NCBI GenBank assembly: GCA_947448695.1
Contig: CANFOL010000004.1
Location: 97,526-161,525, forward strand
Reading direction: 5' to 3'
Origin: Burkholderiaceae bacterium
Lineage (GTDB): Bacteria; Pseudomonadota; Gammaproteobacteria; Burkholderiales; Burkholderiaceae
Length of the DNA stretch: 64,000 nt
The notes under the pieces are model-generated. The model saw nothing but the letters and a program-made list of their open reading frames with translations, did no database searches and had not been told where the DNA came from. The position numbers were made by a program, and so were the translations under genes. This document shows, one piece after another, positions 1 to 9,088 of this stretch (its first letter is position 1; each line of letters begins with the position of its first letter).

Positions 1-1609
1 GCGTTCTTGAACCACCAGTTCCACTACCAACCATCATTTTGTCAGATTGTCCTGCTACAAATTCGATTTGATCGGTTTGTAAGCCGATTTTTTCATGAAC
101 AATTTGTGCGAATGAGGTTTCATGCCCTTGACCAGATGCACCTGTTACTGAATATATTCTCAAAATCCCTTCTTTGGTAAATTGACCAAGCACTTGATCT
201 TTAGGAGCCGTTCCTGCACCTGATGCTTCCAAGAAATAAGCTAGCCCAATTCCTCTTAATTTATTGTTCTGTAAAGCATGTTCACGACGTTGTTCAAAAT
301 TTTTGTAGTCACTCATCTCTAATGCACGTGTTAACAAACGATCAAACTCACCACTATCATAGACTGAACCGATTTGATTATCATAGGGAAATTGATGAGG
401 TTGAATAAAGTTTTTACGGCGTAACTCAATCGGATCAAAGCCATGCTCAAATGCAGCATGATCAATTAATCTTTCTATAGCATAGGCAATATCAGGTCTT
501 CCAGCTCCTCGATATGCAGAGACTGGTACGGTATTTGTAAAATACAACTCTGATGACATAGATAAGGCCGGAATGTCATACACACCATTCATCGTAATAG
601 ATACGTTGCGCGCTCCAATAAAAGAACCGAAATAGCATGTGTAAGCGCCAAGATCTGCCTTATTTTCAAATCGCATCCCTAAAATCTTGCCGTTTTCATC
701 CAGTGCTATAAAGCCATTCAGCTCAAGTCCCCGTCCATGCCAGTCCGATAAGAAAATTTCAGAACGCGTACCAACCCATTTAACTGGCTTACCCAACAAC
801 TTAGATGCAAGCATGACTAAAACATTTTCACTAAAAGCTCCCCCTCGAATACCGAAAGAACCACCTACATCTTGAGTTTGTAAGTCAATTTGAGCTTTCG
901 AAATTCCTGTTATGTGTTCTAACGCACCCAACATACCAAGCATTCCTTGGTTGGGTGTATGCACAATATAGCGATCTGTAACTGGATCATACTTACCTAC
1001 AACAGCTCTTAACTCCATCGGCGAACCAATTAAACGCTGACTTTTAACGCCCATAAAACTTACAAAAGCCGCTTGCTCAAAAGCCTTTTCAGTTGCAGCC
1101 TGATCACCTTTTATAAAGTGTAGGGACATATTGCCATTCGCTTGCTCGTGAAGTTGGGGAGCGTGCGCCTGTGTAGCTGCTTCATAATTGGTTACTGCCT
1201 CTAAAACATCCAAATCCATCTGTACTAATTCTGCAGCATGCTTAGCATGTTCATAGGTATCAGCAACCACCATTGCAATGGGCTGCCCAACAAAACGTAC
1301 TTTATCTATAGCAAGAACTGGCATGGGCGTAAGTACCTGATTTTGCCCATCGGGATTTTGCATGGTTGCTCCGGTGGGTAAAGACTTCATCCCGGCTTGC
1401 TGTACGTCTTCAGCAGTAATGACGCGAATAACCCCAGGTGCTTGAAGTACCTGTTGATAATCAATTTTTTTAATTACCGCATGAGCATATGGCGAACGAA
1501 TCATATAGGCATGACACATTCCTTCATAAGACCAATCAGAGGTAAATTTACCGTGACCCGTAATTAAACGTAAGTCTTCTTTTCTGAGTAATTCTTTTGG
1601 TGAGTTCAT
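1..1609 (-). CDS. Xanthine dehydrogenase family, molybdopterin-binding large subunit (CoxL-like, form II), partial
   Basis: Large catalytic subunit of a molybdenum hydroxylase that would bind the Mo-cytosine-dinucleotide cofactor. The first 536 codons are visible; by family length (about 780-800 aa) roughly a third lies beyond the left edge. Its ATG overlaps the stop of the 2Fe-2S subunit gene (ATGA), so the two are translationally coupled. Visible features are the N-terminal a/b hammerhead domain (about residues 15-125), a GGSFG motif near residue 249 and an AYRGAGR loop at 365-371. Genuine CO dehydrogenases carry a Cys in this loop (AYXCSFR), so this is a form II protein of unknown substrate, not CO dehydrogenase. 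Gene order on the minus strand is M-S-L. Confidence 0.93.
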   Translation of the reverse strand, partial: MNSPKELLRKEDLRLITGHGKFTSDWSYEGMCHAYMIRSPYAHAVIKKIDYQQVLQAPGVIRVITAEDVQQAGMKSLPTGATMQNPDGQNQVLTPMPVLAIDKVRFVGQPIAMVVADTYEHAKHAAELVQMDLDVLEAVTNYEAATQAHAPQLHEQANGNMSLHFIKGDQAATEKAFEQAAFVSFMGVKSQRLIGSPMELRAVVGKYDPVTDRYIVHTPNQGMLGMLGALEHITGISKAQIDLQTQDVGGSFGIRGGAFSENVLVMLASKLLGKPVKWVGTRSEIFLSDWHGRGLELNGFIALDENGKILGMRFENKADLGAYTCYFGSFIGARNVSITMNGVYDIPALSMSSELYFTNTVPVSAYRGAGRPDIAYAIERLIDHAAFEHGFDPIELRRKNFIQPHQFPYDNQIGSVYDSGEFDRLLTRALEMSDYKNFEQRREHALQNNKLRGIGLAYFLEASGAGTAPKDQVLGQFTKEGILRIYSVTGASGQGHETSFAQIVHEKIGLQTDQIEFVAGQSDKMMVGSGTGGSRT

Positions 1610-2070
1610 ACATTGGTCTCCTGCATTTTTTTGGCAGCTGACTTGACTGCTTTAACGATATTGACATAACCAGTACAGCGACAAATATTTCCGGCTAACC
1701 CTTCTTTAATTTGCTCATCTGAAGGGTTCGGATTACGCTGCAATAAATACACTGTACTCATGATCATTCCTGGAGTGCAATATCCACACTGTAATCCATG
1801 CTCTTGGGAAAAAGCTTCTTGAACTGGATGCAGATGTTGCATTGCTAATCCTTCGATGGTTTGAATCGATGCGCCTTCAGCCTGCCTTGCCAAAATAGTG
1901 CAAGATTTAACTGCTACCTGATCCATCAGGACCGTACAACATCCACACTGTGTCGTATCACATCCACTATGCGTTCCGGTTAAATGTAATTGATCTCGAA
2001 TGAGATCAATTAAAAGCGTATTATCTTTTACTGTCAATTCTTGGGTTTGACCATTTACGGTAATTTGCAT
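1606..2070 (-). CDS. 2Fe-2S iron-sulfur subunit of a xanthine dehydrogenase-type enzyme (CoxS-like)
   Basis: Electron-transfer subunit of 154 aa, the normal family length. The N-terminal plant-ferredoxin-type domain carries the first cluster (GCDTTQCGCC, then a Cys about 12 residues on). The C-terminal helical domain carries the second cluster motifs CGYCTPG and CRCTGY. It passes electrons from the Mo centre of CoxL to the FAD of CoxM. It starts 15 bases after the end of the FAD subunit gene and overlaps the CoxL start by four bases. There is no export signal, so the enzyme is cytoplasmic. Confidence 0.95.
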   Translation of the reverse strand: MQITVNGQTQELTVKDNTLLIDLIRDQLHLTGTHSGCDTTQCGCCTVLMDQVAVKSCTILARQAEGASIQTIEGLAMQHLHPVQEAFSQEHGLQCGYCTPGMIMSTVYLLQRNPNPSDEQIKEGLAGNICRCTGYVNIVKAVKSAAKKMQETNV

Positions 2071-2085
2071 ATTGATAACCTATTA

Positions 2086-2874
2086 TTAATTATTCTGAAT
2101 TTGCTTAGATGCTTGCTTGAAAAGAACTTGAGCCATATTGACACGATAAGCACTTGGAGCATGCAAATCACTAATTAAATCATCTCGCTCAATGCTAGGC
2201 TTCATTTTTGGATTAAGAAATGCTTGCTCTGCCTCAGTCCAACGAAAAACACCTGCACCAACTCCGGTAACGGCAACACGTATTTCTTGATCAGGATATA
2301 CCGCAATAAAAACTCCTGCTAAAGCATATCCAGAGGCTGCTTGTTTAAACTTTGCATAAGCGCTTTTCATGGGCTTAGCAAACTTAATTTGACTTAGAAT
2401 TTCGCCTTCCTCTAAAGCCGTTGAATAAAAGCCTGTAAAAAAATCCTCAGCGGCGATGTCTCTTCGATCAGTAACCATTACCGCTTTTAAAGCGAGCGCA
2501 CCTGCAGGATAATCAGCTGAAGGATCATTATTCGCTATTGATCCCCCAATAGTTCCCCTCGCTCTTACTTGTGGATCACCTATCTGACTCGCCAAATAGG
2601 CAAGTCCTGGAATCGCAGATTGAACAATTGGGTGATTTGCTACCTGATCGTGTTTCACAGCAGCACCAATCATAAGATGATCAGAAGTTTCATTGAGAAC
2701 CTGTAAATCAGGTATTTTGCTCACATCAATTAAATGATCTGGTTGAATCAGTCCATGTTTCATCGATGGTAATAAGGTCATACCACCAGATAAAAACCTA
2801 GCATTTTCATTACTGACAAAAATGTCCTTTGCCAATTTTAAGTGATCGGTTAAATGGTATTGAAAAGTATTCAT
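2086..2874 (-). CDS. FAD-binding subunit of a xanthine dehydrogenase-type enzyme (CoxM-like)
   Basis: 262-aa flavoprotein subunit of the same molybdenum hydroxylase and first gene of the M-S-L operon. The N-terminal FAD-binding part has the usual AGGMTLLPSMK-like segment (here SGGMTLLPSMK, about residues 29-39) and TIGGSIANNDPSADYP (about 108-123), which holds the flavin. The C-terminal CO_deh_flav_C domain follows. It is slightly shorter than many family members (about 280-290 aa). The 158-base gap upstream separates it from a divergent dehydrogenase gene and must contain the promoters of both. Confidence 0.93.
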   Translation of the reverse strand: MNTFQYHLTDHLKLAKDIFVSNENARFLSGGMTLLPSMKHGLIQPDHLIDVSKIPDLQVLNETSDHLMIGAAVKHDQVANHPIVQSAIPGLAYLASQIGDPQVRARGTIGGSIANNDPSADYPAGALALKAVMVTDRRDIAAEDFFTGFYSTALEEGEILSQIKFAKPMKSAYAKFKQAASGYALAGVFIAVYPDQEIRVAVTGVGAGVFRWTEAEQAFLNPKMKPSIERDDLISDLHAPSAYRVNMAQVLFKQASKQIQNN

Positions 2875-3032
2875 ATTGTCTCTTGGTTGTTTTCTTTGAT
2901 AATAAATGATAATTGTAAATTGAAGAATTGCTGCTATTCAATTTCTTTATTTCAACTTTTTCATGAAAACCCTTCTTAAATGGTGGAGCATAATATTGCG
3001 ATATCAAATTATTATTTACTTTATAGGTCATC

Positions 3033-4061
3033 ATGGTAGAAACTACTCGCATTAGTGAATCTGAATTAACTCAGTTAGGAATTGCTGCATTTTGTAAGCT
3101 AGGTCTGCCTTCTAACGATGCCGAAGAAGTTGTAAAAATTCTTGTTTTAGCTGATCTTTTTGGACTTTCCACCCACGGAATGAGTCGCTTAGAGTCCTAT
3201 GGGGAACGCCTGAAAATTCATGGTATCAATCCTCAGCCCAAAATTACAGTTGAACGCGTTGCTTCTGCTATGGTGAAAGTAGACGGAGATAATGGCGTCG
3301 GGCCACTTGTTGGTATGCGCTCACTTGAGGCCGCAATGAAAGTGGCTGAAGAGTGTGGTATCGGTATCGCTCTGACACGTGGCAGTAATCATTTTGGACC
3401 AATCTCTCCCTACGCTCTGATTGCCTCAGAGCATGGTTTTGCAAGCATGATCGGTAGTAATGCTACCACTACCATAGCACCTTGGGGTGGTTCTGATGCC
3501 CGCTTAGGGAATAGCCCTTTGGGTTTTGGTGTGCCAAATCCTGGAGGTCAACCATTTTTACTGGATATGGCCATGAGTGTTGTCGCTCGGGCAAAAATCA
3601 GAGATGCATTTAAACAAGGTAATCAAATACCAAATACCTGGAGTACTGATGCAAAAGGCTTCCCAACAACAGACCCTAAAACTGCCTTAGAAGGCTTCTT
3701 ACTTCCAGTTGGTGGTCATAAAGGTTATGGTCTAGCATTAATGGTTGATCTGTTTGCAGGACTACTTTCTAATGCAGCATACTTAACTCACGTCAAGTCA
3801 TGGCAAGATGCTCCTGATCAGGCTCAAAACTTAGGACATTTCTTTATCCTCTTAGATACTAAAAAACTGGGATCATCAACATGGCTGGCTGAACGAATGC
3901 AAGATTTTGCTCAAATTCTTACAGATAGCCCCCCTGCAGACCCATCGCAGCCGATCATAGTGCCTGGCATGATAGAACTAACAAAGATGGTAGAGCAACG
4001 AAAGAATGGCATCAAACTGTCGAATGAAACCATCGCCTTACTGCAACAATATAAGGTTTAA
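3033..4061 (+). CDS. Malate/L-lactate/ureidoglycolate dehydrogenase family (LDH2/MDH2) oxidoreductase
   Basis: 342-aa NAD(P)-dependent 2-hydroxyacid dehydrogenase of the YbiC/ComC/AllD fold, which is unrelated to classical LDH. Recognisable blocks are STHGMSRL (about 46-53, with the conserved His near 48), RGSNHFGPI (about 115-123), GNSPLGFGVPNP and the GGHKGYGLALMVD segment that packs at the cofactor site. The length is normal. It is divergent from the CoxMSL operon. The substrate cannot be read from sequence; sulfolactate, malate, lactate and ureidoglycolate enzymes all share this fold. It may work with the CoxMSL enzyme or the downstream amidohydrolase, but only proximity supports that. 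Confidence 0.9.
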   Translation: MVETTRISESELTQLGIAAFCKLGLPSNDAEEVVKILVLADLFGLSTHGMSRLESYGERLKIHGINPQPKITVERVASAMVKVDGDNGVGPLVGMRSLEAAMKVAEECGIGIALTRGSNHFGPISPYALIASEHGFASMIGSNATTTIAPWGGSDARLGNSPLGFGVPNPGGQPFLLDMAMSVVARAKIRDAFKQGNQIPNTWSTDAKGFPTTDPKTALEGFLLPVGGHKGYGLALMVDLFAGLLSNAAYLTHVKSWQDAPDQAQNLGHFFILLDTKKLGSSTWLAERMQDFAQILTDSPPADPSQPIIVPGMIELTKMVEQRKNGIKLSNETIALLQQYKV

Positions 4062-4278
4062 TTATTTTTAGCTACTTAAAATGGCTTTTTCAGACTTCGT
4101 TAAATCAATGGGAAGTTTTACCAGCCGTATAGCATCCAAGCTATTTATGAAATAAGTATGGAAGGTATTTGCTCACACTCCCCAATCATTTCAACTTTTA
4201 ACTAGTATTAACACTAATTTGCCAAATTCATCTGTTTAATTAGGATAGAATCTAATAATAATATCTTTGGGGACACAC

Positions 4279-5322
4279 ATGTTTAAACCTGTATGCGGTT
4301 GCGAAGTTTCTCGTAGAAGTTTTTTAAGTGGGTTAGTTGGTCTTGGAGCAAGCACTGTTTTACCATCGGTTGCTCAAGAAACTTCTATTCTTGGAAAAAA
4401 GGATCGGGTGGACACCCATCATCACTTTTTCTCCCCTGGTATTCGGTCAGCAATGTCAAGTAAGAATTTATTACAAGGACCAGCAGTCAGTTGGACTCTC
4501 CAAAAGACACTTGATGATATGGATAGGGCTGGAACTGCAACAGCGATTTTGTCTGCCACAACGCCTCAAGTTAGTTTTTTAAACGGCAGCGAAGCGAACA
4601 GCCTTGCAAGAGAAAACAATGAGTATGCCGCCAAACTTCGAGGGGATCATAAAGGACGCTTTGGGTCTTTTGCAATGCTGCCGATGCATGATATGGATTC
4701 TGCCTTGAAAGAACTTGAGTATGCGTTGGATGTTTTGAAGGCTGATGGCATAGGTTTACTGACAAGTTATGGCGATAAATGGTTAGGTCACCCCAAATTT
4801 ACCCCCGTAATGAATGAATTAAATCGTCGCGGAGCCATCCTGTATACCCATCCCACATCTGCAGACTGTTGCAATAATTTAATCCCTAATACACCTCCAA
4901 CTGTTGTCGAGTATGGCACAGACACTACAAGAACAATTGTTGATTTGGTTTTTTCAGGAACGGCAGCTCGTTGCCCCAATATAAAATTTATATTTTCTCA
5001 CGCAGGCGGCACCCTTCCATTCTTAACAGAGCGATTACAAAAAATGCCCGTAATTGATAAATCATTACAGGAAAAAGTCCCAAATGGTGTGATGCATGAG
5101 CTGAAGAGATTTTATTATGATACAGCTTGGGCAGCTAATCCTTTTACTCTTTCATCGCTGCTACATTTGGTAAGTAAAGATCAGGTTTTATTCGGTTCAG
5201 ACTATCCCTATAGAACCAGTGAAGACAATATTAAAGGTATTATTCAGTACGGTTTCAACCAAAACGATATTAATCAAATTACACGGGGAAATGCTATTAA
5301 GCTGATCCCAAGGCTTGCATAA
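4279..5322 (+). CDS. Tat-exported amidohydrolase family protein (ACMSD / 6-methylsalicylate decarboxylase type)
   Basis: 347-aa metal-dependent amidohydrolase (amidohydro_2 group). I use the ATG at 4279, with a GGGG ribosome-binding stretch just upstream, rather than the in-frame TTG at 4267. The N-terminus is a twin-arginine signal, SRRSFLSG followed by a hydrophobic stretch ending near PSVAQ, so the folded metalloenzyme is probably exported to the periplasm. Metal-ligand motifs are VDTHHHF near the start of the mature domain, FSHAGG in the middle and FGSDYP near the C-terminus. These fit non-hydrolytic decarboxylase relatives as well as hydrolases, and the substrate is unknown. Confidence 0.88.
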   Translation: MFKPVCGCEVSRRSFLSGLVGLGASTVLPSVAQETSILGKKDRVDTHHHFFSPGIRSAMSSKNLLQGPAVSWTLQKTLDDMDRAGTATAILSATTPQVSFLNGSEANSLARENNEYAAKLRGDHKGRFGSFAMLPMHDMDSALKELEYALDVLKADGIGLLTSYGDKWLGHPKFTPVMNELNRRGAILYTHPTSADCCNNLIPNTPPTVVEYGTDTTRTIVDLVFSGTAARCPNIKFIFSHAGGTLPFLTERLQKMPVIDKSLQEKVPNGVMHELKRFYYDTAWAANPFTLSSLLHLVSKDQVLFGSDYPYRTSEDNIKGIIQYGFNQNDINQITRGNAIKLIPRLA

Positions 5323-5429
5323 GATTCATGAAGAAAAATAGCGTAACGATTAGAAACTAGACACTTTAAAAATTTCTTGGGAACACCATTTTCACTCTTT
5401 TTTTTCGAAAAAATCTCTCCCTACTTGCC

Positions 5430-5458
5430 TTGTAAGCTTGATTTACAATGTATATAAT
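5430..5458 (+). promoter_or_regulatory. Sigma-70-type promoter of the Zorya-like operon
   Basis: TTGTAA at 5430-5435 and TATAAT at 5453-5458 are separated by 17 bases. Transcription would start near 5465, about 50 bases before the first gene of the operon. An AGAGG ribosome-binding sequence lies at about 5502-5506. No other -10 of this quality is seen before the following four genes. Confidence 0.65.
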
Positions 5459-5514
5459 CATCTCTAGAATTTAACGATTTGTAACGCCATAAACAATCAA
5501 CCAGAGGCTATCCC

Positions 5515-6234
5515 ATGAGTCAAGCAAAAGAAGATTTAACTAAATCAAATTCAAAGTCCTTATTTAATATTGAGTCGAATATTCTTTGGAGTAGGGGTAA
5601 AACTTCAGCAACTCTCTCTCAAGTGGAACAAAACCGCTTTAATTTCTTAGGCGCTATCTCCGGGGAGATTTACCAAAACAGGGCTTTAATTAATCAAACA
5701 ACTGACGATATCTTTAGAGAGCGGTATAACTCTCTCAGAAAAATAACCCCTGCAAATGAAACTATTGCCAAACACAAAGAAAGTTTGATTGTCGAATCTC
5801 GAATCGACGTTTTAGAGCATCGACATAAACTGAACAAAGCCATGTTGGATATAGGCTTGATGATGGCAAGTATTAATCGCCAATTAAGAGAGATCAATGA
5901 GACTCTGATGGATACAAACGAAAGACTGAATACATTTAATAATAAAAATCTTGAAATGAACAAAGAGCTCTTTCTATCGCCCCAAGACTTTACAAAAATT
6001 ACCGAGGAAGATGTCGTTACCTTAGCTGAAAAAAATCAAACAAGACTTACCAAGTTGACTAAAGAAACTGAAGACTTACTACATAGTATTACCAAAACAA
6101 TTGATGAAGAAGTGAAAATCAAATTAGACTACTCGGAACATGCCCAAATAAGTGAAAAATGTGCGCAGGAAATTGAAGAGACTCGAAAATCCATACTCGA
6201 GTACCATAAAAACTTTGAAAGCTCCAACTCATAA
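5515..6234 (+). CDS. Coiled-coil protein of unknown function, first gene of the Zorya-like operon
   Basis: 239-aa soluble protein with no signal peptide or membrane segment. It is rich in Glu, Lys, Asn and Gln. Long heptad-like stretches at about 85-150 (HKLNKAMLDIGLMMASINRQ and following) and about 160-235 predict an extended helical or coiled-coil structure. I do not recognise a family. It sits directly behind the operon promoter and 156 bases before the ZorA-like gene, on the same strand. A role in binding the long helical tail of the ZorA-like protein or acting as its chaperone is possible, but that is only inference from position and shared helical character. Confidence 0.8.
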   Translation: MSQAKEDLTKSNSKSLFNIESNILWSRGKTSATLSQVEQNRFNFLGAISGEIYQNRALINQTTDDIFRERYNSLRKITPANETIAKHKESLIVESRIDVLEHRHKLNKAMLDIGLMMASINRQLREINETLMDTNERLNTFNNKNLEMNKELFLSPQDFTKITEEDVVTLAEKNQTRLTKLTKETEDLLHSITKTIDEEVKIKLDYSEHAQISEKCAQEIEETRKSILEYHKNFESSNS

Positions 6235-6349
6235 TCATCTTGCTTACATCGATTTTAATGTTTTATAAATGCTTTTTAAATTGAATTAACTTGGTTTTAA
6301 TCATTTAAAATGAAGTGATCTCTTTTTAACTTTAACTTTCATTTTCATT

Positions 6350-6366
6350 TGGTATGTTCCATGCCT
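6350..6366 (+). promoter_or_regulatory. Weak sigma-54-like -24/-12 element before the ZorA-like gene
   Basis: TGGTATG followed by four bases and ATGC gives the invariant GG-N10-GC spacing (GG at 6351-6352, GC at 6363-6364). It lacks the CAC of the consensus and has about four mismatches. Predicted transcription would start only about 15 bases before the ATG. It could tie the operon to the flagellar sigma-54 regulon, or it could be chance. Confidence 0.25.
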
Positions 6367-6390
6367 AATATTAAAAAATAAAGGCTTAAC

Positions 6391-9087
6391 ATGATTTTTA
6401 TCTCTTATGTAAACATATACATACTGGGCAGTATGTTGTGTGTTGTTGGCTTTTTTTTACTTTTATATATTTTCAAATACCAAATCCCTGCAATTCAATT
6501 ACAGCATCGAACTAAAAAAATAAACAAGGCATTAAAGAACTACGTAGCTCAACCAGCAGGCTCTGTACAACCCAATATATTAGACCCAATTTTTGTTAGT
6601 AAACCTTTTGAACACCCTTGGAGAGAATTTAAAAATAGTCTTCATGAAATGCAAGGTGAAGACATCTCATCAAAAAGTATACGATCGACACTCACGGCTG
6701 ATTTTTATTTTTCAAAAGAAGCTATTGTAGATGGTTACATTAATGCTGAATTTTTTAAACATTTACCAGGTATCTTGACTGGTACGGGAATTATTGGCAC
6801 TTTCACCGGCCTCATCTGGGGGCTGCATAAATTTAACACGACCAACGCTGTTGAAACTCTCAGTCTTCTATTAAGTGAGGTGAGCTCGGCTTTTGTGGGC
6901 TCAGGCATAGCCATTTTTATCGCTATTGCAATTACTTTTTTTGAAAAAAATACAATTAATAATTGCTATAAGCTGCTTGAAGAAACTAGTAATGCCCTTG
7001 ATAAATTATATAAAGCGGGGGTTGGAGAAGATTATCTAGCTAGGCTTGTAAAAGCAACTGAGGCAACAGCACATAACTCCATTAATCTCAAAGACGTTTT
7101 AGTTGAAAATTTAGAAATATTGATGGAAAAACAATCCAAAATTATTGGACAGTCAATTGCTGAAAGTTTAACCGAACCAATTGATAAATTGATGCTCATT
7201 GTAAATAAGGCATCTGGCGATCAAAGTGATGTGATTAAAAACCTAGTTGATAGCTTAATGAATACTTTCATTGCTAAAATTGATGAGGCTTTTGGTACCC
7301 AAATTGATGCCGTTAATCAAGCCATTTTCCGTTCCACAACCATTATGGAATCAGTCGAAAATGCAATGCGCCATTTAATCGATGACATTTCTTTAGCAGG
7401 CCAAAACGCTGTTAAGTCCATGTCTGAGCAAATGCTTGAAGCCGTTATGCAAGCCAACATCAATCAAGATGAAAAAAATCAGCTATTAAGGAATGTGATT
7501 GAGGGTTTATATCAATTAAATAAAGATCATCATTCAAGATCACAAGCCCTTATAGAAGAAGTCATGCAACGAGTTCTTGGCTCACTTGGTGAGAATTTAG
7601 CAGAAATTGCTCAATCTCGTGAGAAGCAAAATATTCAAGATGAAAATAGAAATCAATTGATCATTGCATCTGCAAAAGAATTCCATTTGGGTTTACAAAA
7701 TCTATTTCAGAGTTCCATGTCAGAACAACATGAACTCAATCTCAAACTCAAAGAATTTGTGCAAGAAGTCAATCAATTAAGTTCAAACCACCAATTGCAA
7801 TCAAATGAAAGCATGCGGCAAGTAGTCGATACAGTTTTATCAAATGTTGATCAAAGTATCCATAAAATAACACTTGAGCAAGAAAAACAGTCTCAAGATA
7901 ATATCGAAAGAAATACACAGTTGGTGAACTCTTCCAAAGAGTTTTACGAATCTATTCAAAGTATTCTTAAAACTTCTCAAACAGAGCAATATGAAATCAA
8001 TCTTAAATTAAAGGTTTTCGTAGAGGAACTTAACCAATTAACCTTCGATTTACAAGTCAAATCAAAAGAAGTCATTGAGCAAACTCTTGAAAGAGTTTTG
8101 AGTTCAGTGGATCAAAGTGTTCTTAAAATTGCAAAATCGCATGAGGAACTATCAGAAAAAGATGTTTCTCGAAATGAGCAAATCATCTTATCGACTAAAG
8201 AATTACATAAAGGCATTCAGGATCAACTTGGTCTGTCGATGCAAGAGCAATACCAATTAAATTTAAGTCTTAAAAACTTTGTATCTGAACTCCACGACAT
8301 GAATTTTGAACACATCACCCAAGTAAAAGGTGTTATGTTAAATTCCACGACTGAGGTTTTAGGAAAATTACAATCTAGCTTAGAAACTATTGCTGCGGAT
8401 AGAACCAAACAAATTGAATCTGATGAACAAAGAGCTATTGAGCTAAACCAAGCAACTCTTCAATTACATAACCGTATTTCAGAACAGGTTAAGAATTTGA
8501 TGAATGAGTTTAATAACTCATTGCAGCAATCACAAAATCATATCCAAGCAATTGAAAAAGTATCTCTAGTTGCTATCAATGACATGACTAATGGTGCAAA
8601 AACTATTGACAATGCTGCTACGAAATTTACTAGTGCCGGAAAAGAAGTCATTGATGCATTTGAGCAAAGTAAGTCAATTACGACTCAAATGGAAACTATT
8701 GGCGGCAAGATAGAGAACATGATAACTAATATTCACTCCCTATTTAAGCAATTTGAGCAGTCTAGTAGCTCGCATCAAGATTATGTAAAAGAACTAACAA
8801 GTATGATTTTGTTAGCTAAACAAGAGAGTGGTCTCAGCACAAAAATTGTGGCCGATATGGAATCGTCTCTTCAAGCACTTCAACTGTCTGAAAAATATAG
8901 CCTAGAATATTTGCAAAATATCAATCAGGTTCTTAAAGATGCATTTGGCCAATTTAATACTCAAATGATGGCGCAAGTGACTAGCTTAAATCAAGAAAAT
9001 GATCGTCTATTAGGTGGTGCTATTACTTCTTTAACGGGTGCAGTTGAACAGATTGTTCGTACAACGTCAAAATTAGCACAAAATTAA
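6391..9087 (+). CDS. zorA: ZorA-like anti-phage stator: MotA/TolQ/ExbB-type channel with a very long coiled-coil tail
   Basis: 898-aa membrane protein. Transmembrane segments lie at about 6-28, 125-145 (PGILTGTGIIGTFTGLIWGL) and 158-184 (VSSAFVGSGIAIFIAIAI), the MotA/TolQ/ExbB proton-channel core. The remaining 700 residues form a cytoplasmic helical tail rich in Gln, Asn and Glu. Within the tail, residues 420-506, 507-593 and 594-680 are three tandem 87-residue repeats, with partial copies on either side. A short N-terminal channel plus a long tail is the hallmark of Zorya ZorA; flagellar MotA is under 300 aa and has no tail. An AAAGG ribosome-binding site sits six bases before the ATG. The next gene starts one base after the stop. 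Known ZorA proteins are somewhat shorter (about 700 aa, from memory). Confidence 0.85.
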   Translation: MIFISYVNIYILGSMLCVVGFFLLLYIFKYQIPAIQLQHRTKKINKALKNYVAQPAGSVQPNILDPIFVSKPFEHPWREFKNSLHEMQGEDISSKSIRSTLTADFYFSKEAIVDGYINAEFFKHLPGILTGTGIIGTFTGLIWGLHKFNTTNAVETLSLLLSEVSSAFVGSGIAIFIAIAITFFEKNTINNCYKLLEETSNALDKLYKAGVGEDYLARLVKATEATAHNSINLKDVLVENLEILMEKQSKIIGQSIAESLTEPIDKLMLIVNKASGDQSDVIKNLVDSLMNTFIAKIDEAFGTQIDAVNQAIFRSTTIMESVENAMRHLIDDISLAGQNAVKSMSEQMLEAVMQANINQDEKNQLLRNVIEGLYQLNKDHHSRSQALIEEVMQRVLGSLGENLAEIAQSREKQNIQDENRNQLIIASAKEFHLGLQNLFQSSMSEQHELNLKLKEFVQEVNQLSSNHQLQSNESMRQVVDTVLSNVDQSIHKITLEQEKQSQDNIERNTQLVNSSKEFYESIQSILKTSQTEQYEINLKLKVFVEELNQLTFDLQVKSKEVIEQTLERVLSSVDQSVLKIAKSHEELSEKDVSRNEQIILSTKELHKGIQDQLGLSMQEQYQLNLSLKNFVSELHDMNFEHITQVKGVMLNSTTEVLGKLQSSLETIAADRTKQIESDEQRAIELNQATLQLHNRISEQVKNLMNEFNNSLQQSQNHIQAIEKVSLVAINDMTNGAKTIDNAATKFTSAGKEVIDAFEQSKSITTQMETIGGKIENMITNIHSLFKQFEQSSSSHQDYVKELTSMILLAKQESGLSTKIVADMESSLQALQLSEKYSLEYLQNINQVLKDAFGQFNTQMMAQVTSLNQENDRLLGGAITSLTGAVEQIVRTTSKLAQN
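7648..8430 (+). repeat. Three tandem 261-bp repeats coding for 87-residue tail units
   Basis: Units begin at 7648, 7909 and 8170. Each codes for exactly 87 residues with the pattern RN-Q-x6-KEF/KEL, then EQxxxNLxLKxFVxEL, then VLxxVDQSxxKI. The protein repeats are clear and the DNA copies are well diverged, so the duplication is old. Partial units flank the array: about residues 358-419 before it and 681 onwards after it. Confidence 0.85.
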
Positions 9088-9088
9088 G

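Noticed and set aside
1..2874. Aerobic carbon monoxide dehydrogenase operon
   Set aside because: The large subunit active-site loop is AYRGAGR, without the Cys of genuine CO dehydrogenases, so only the general molybdenum hydroxylase family can be claimed.
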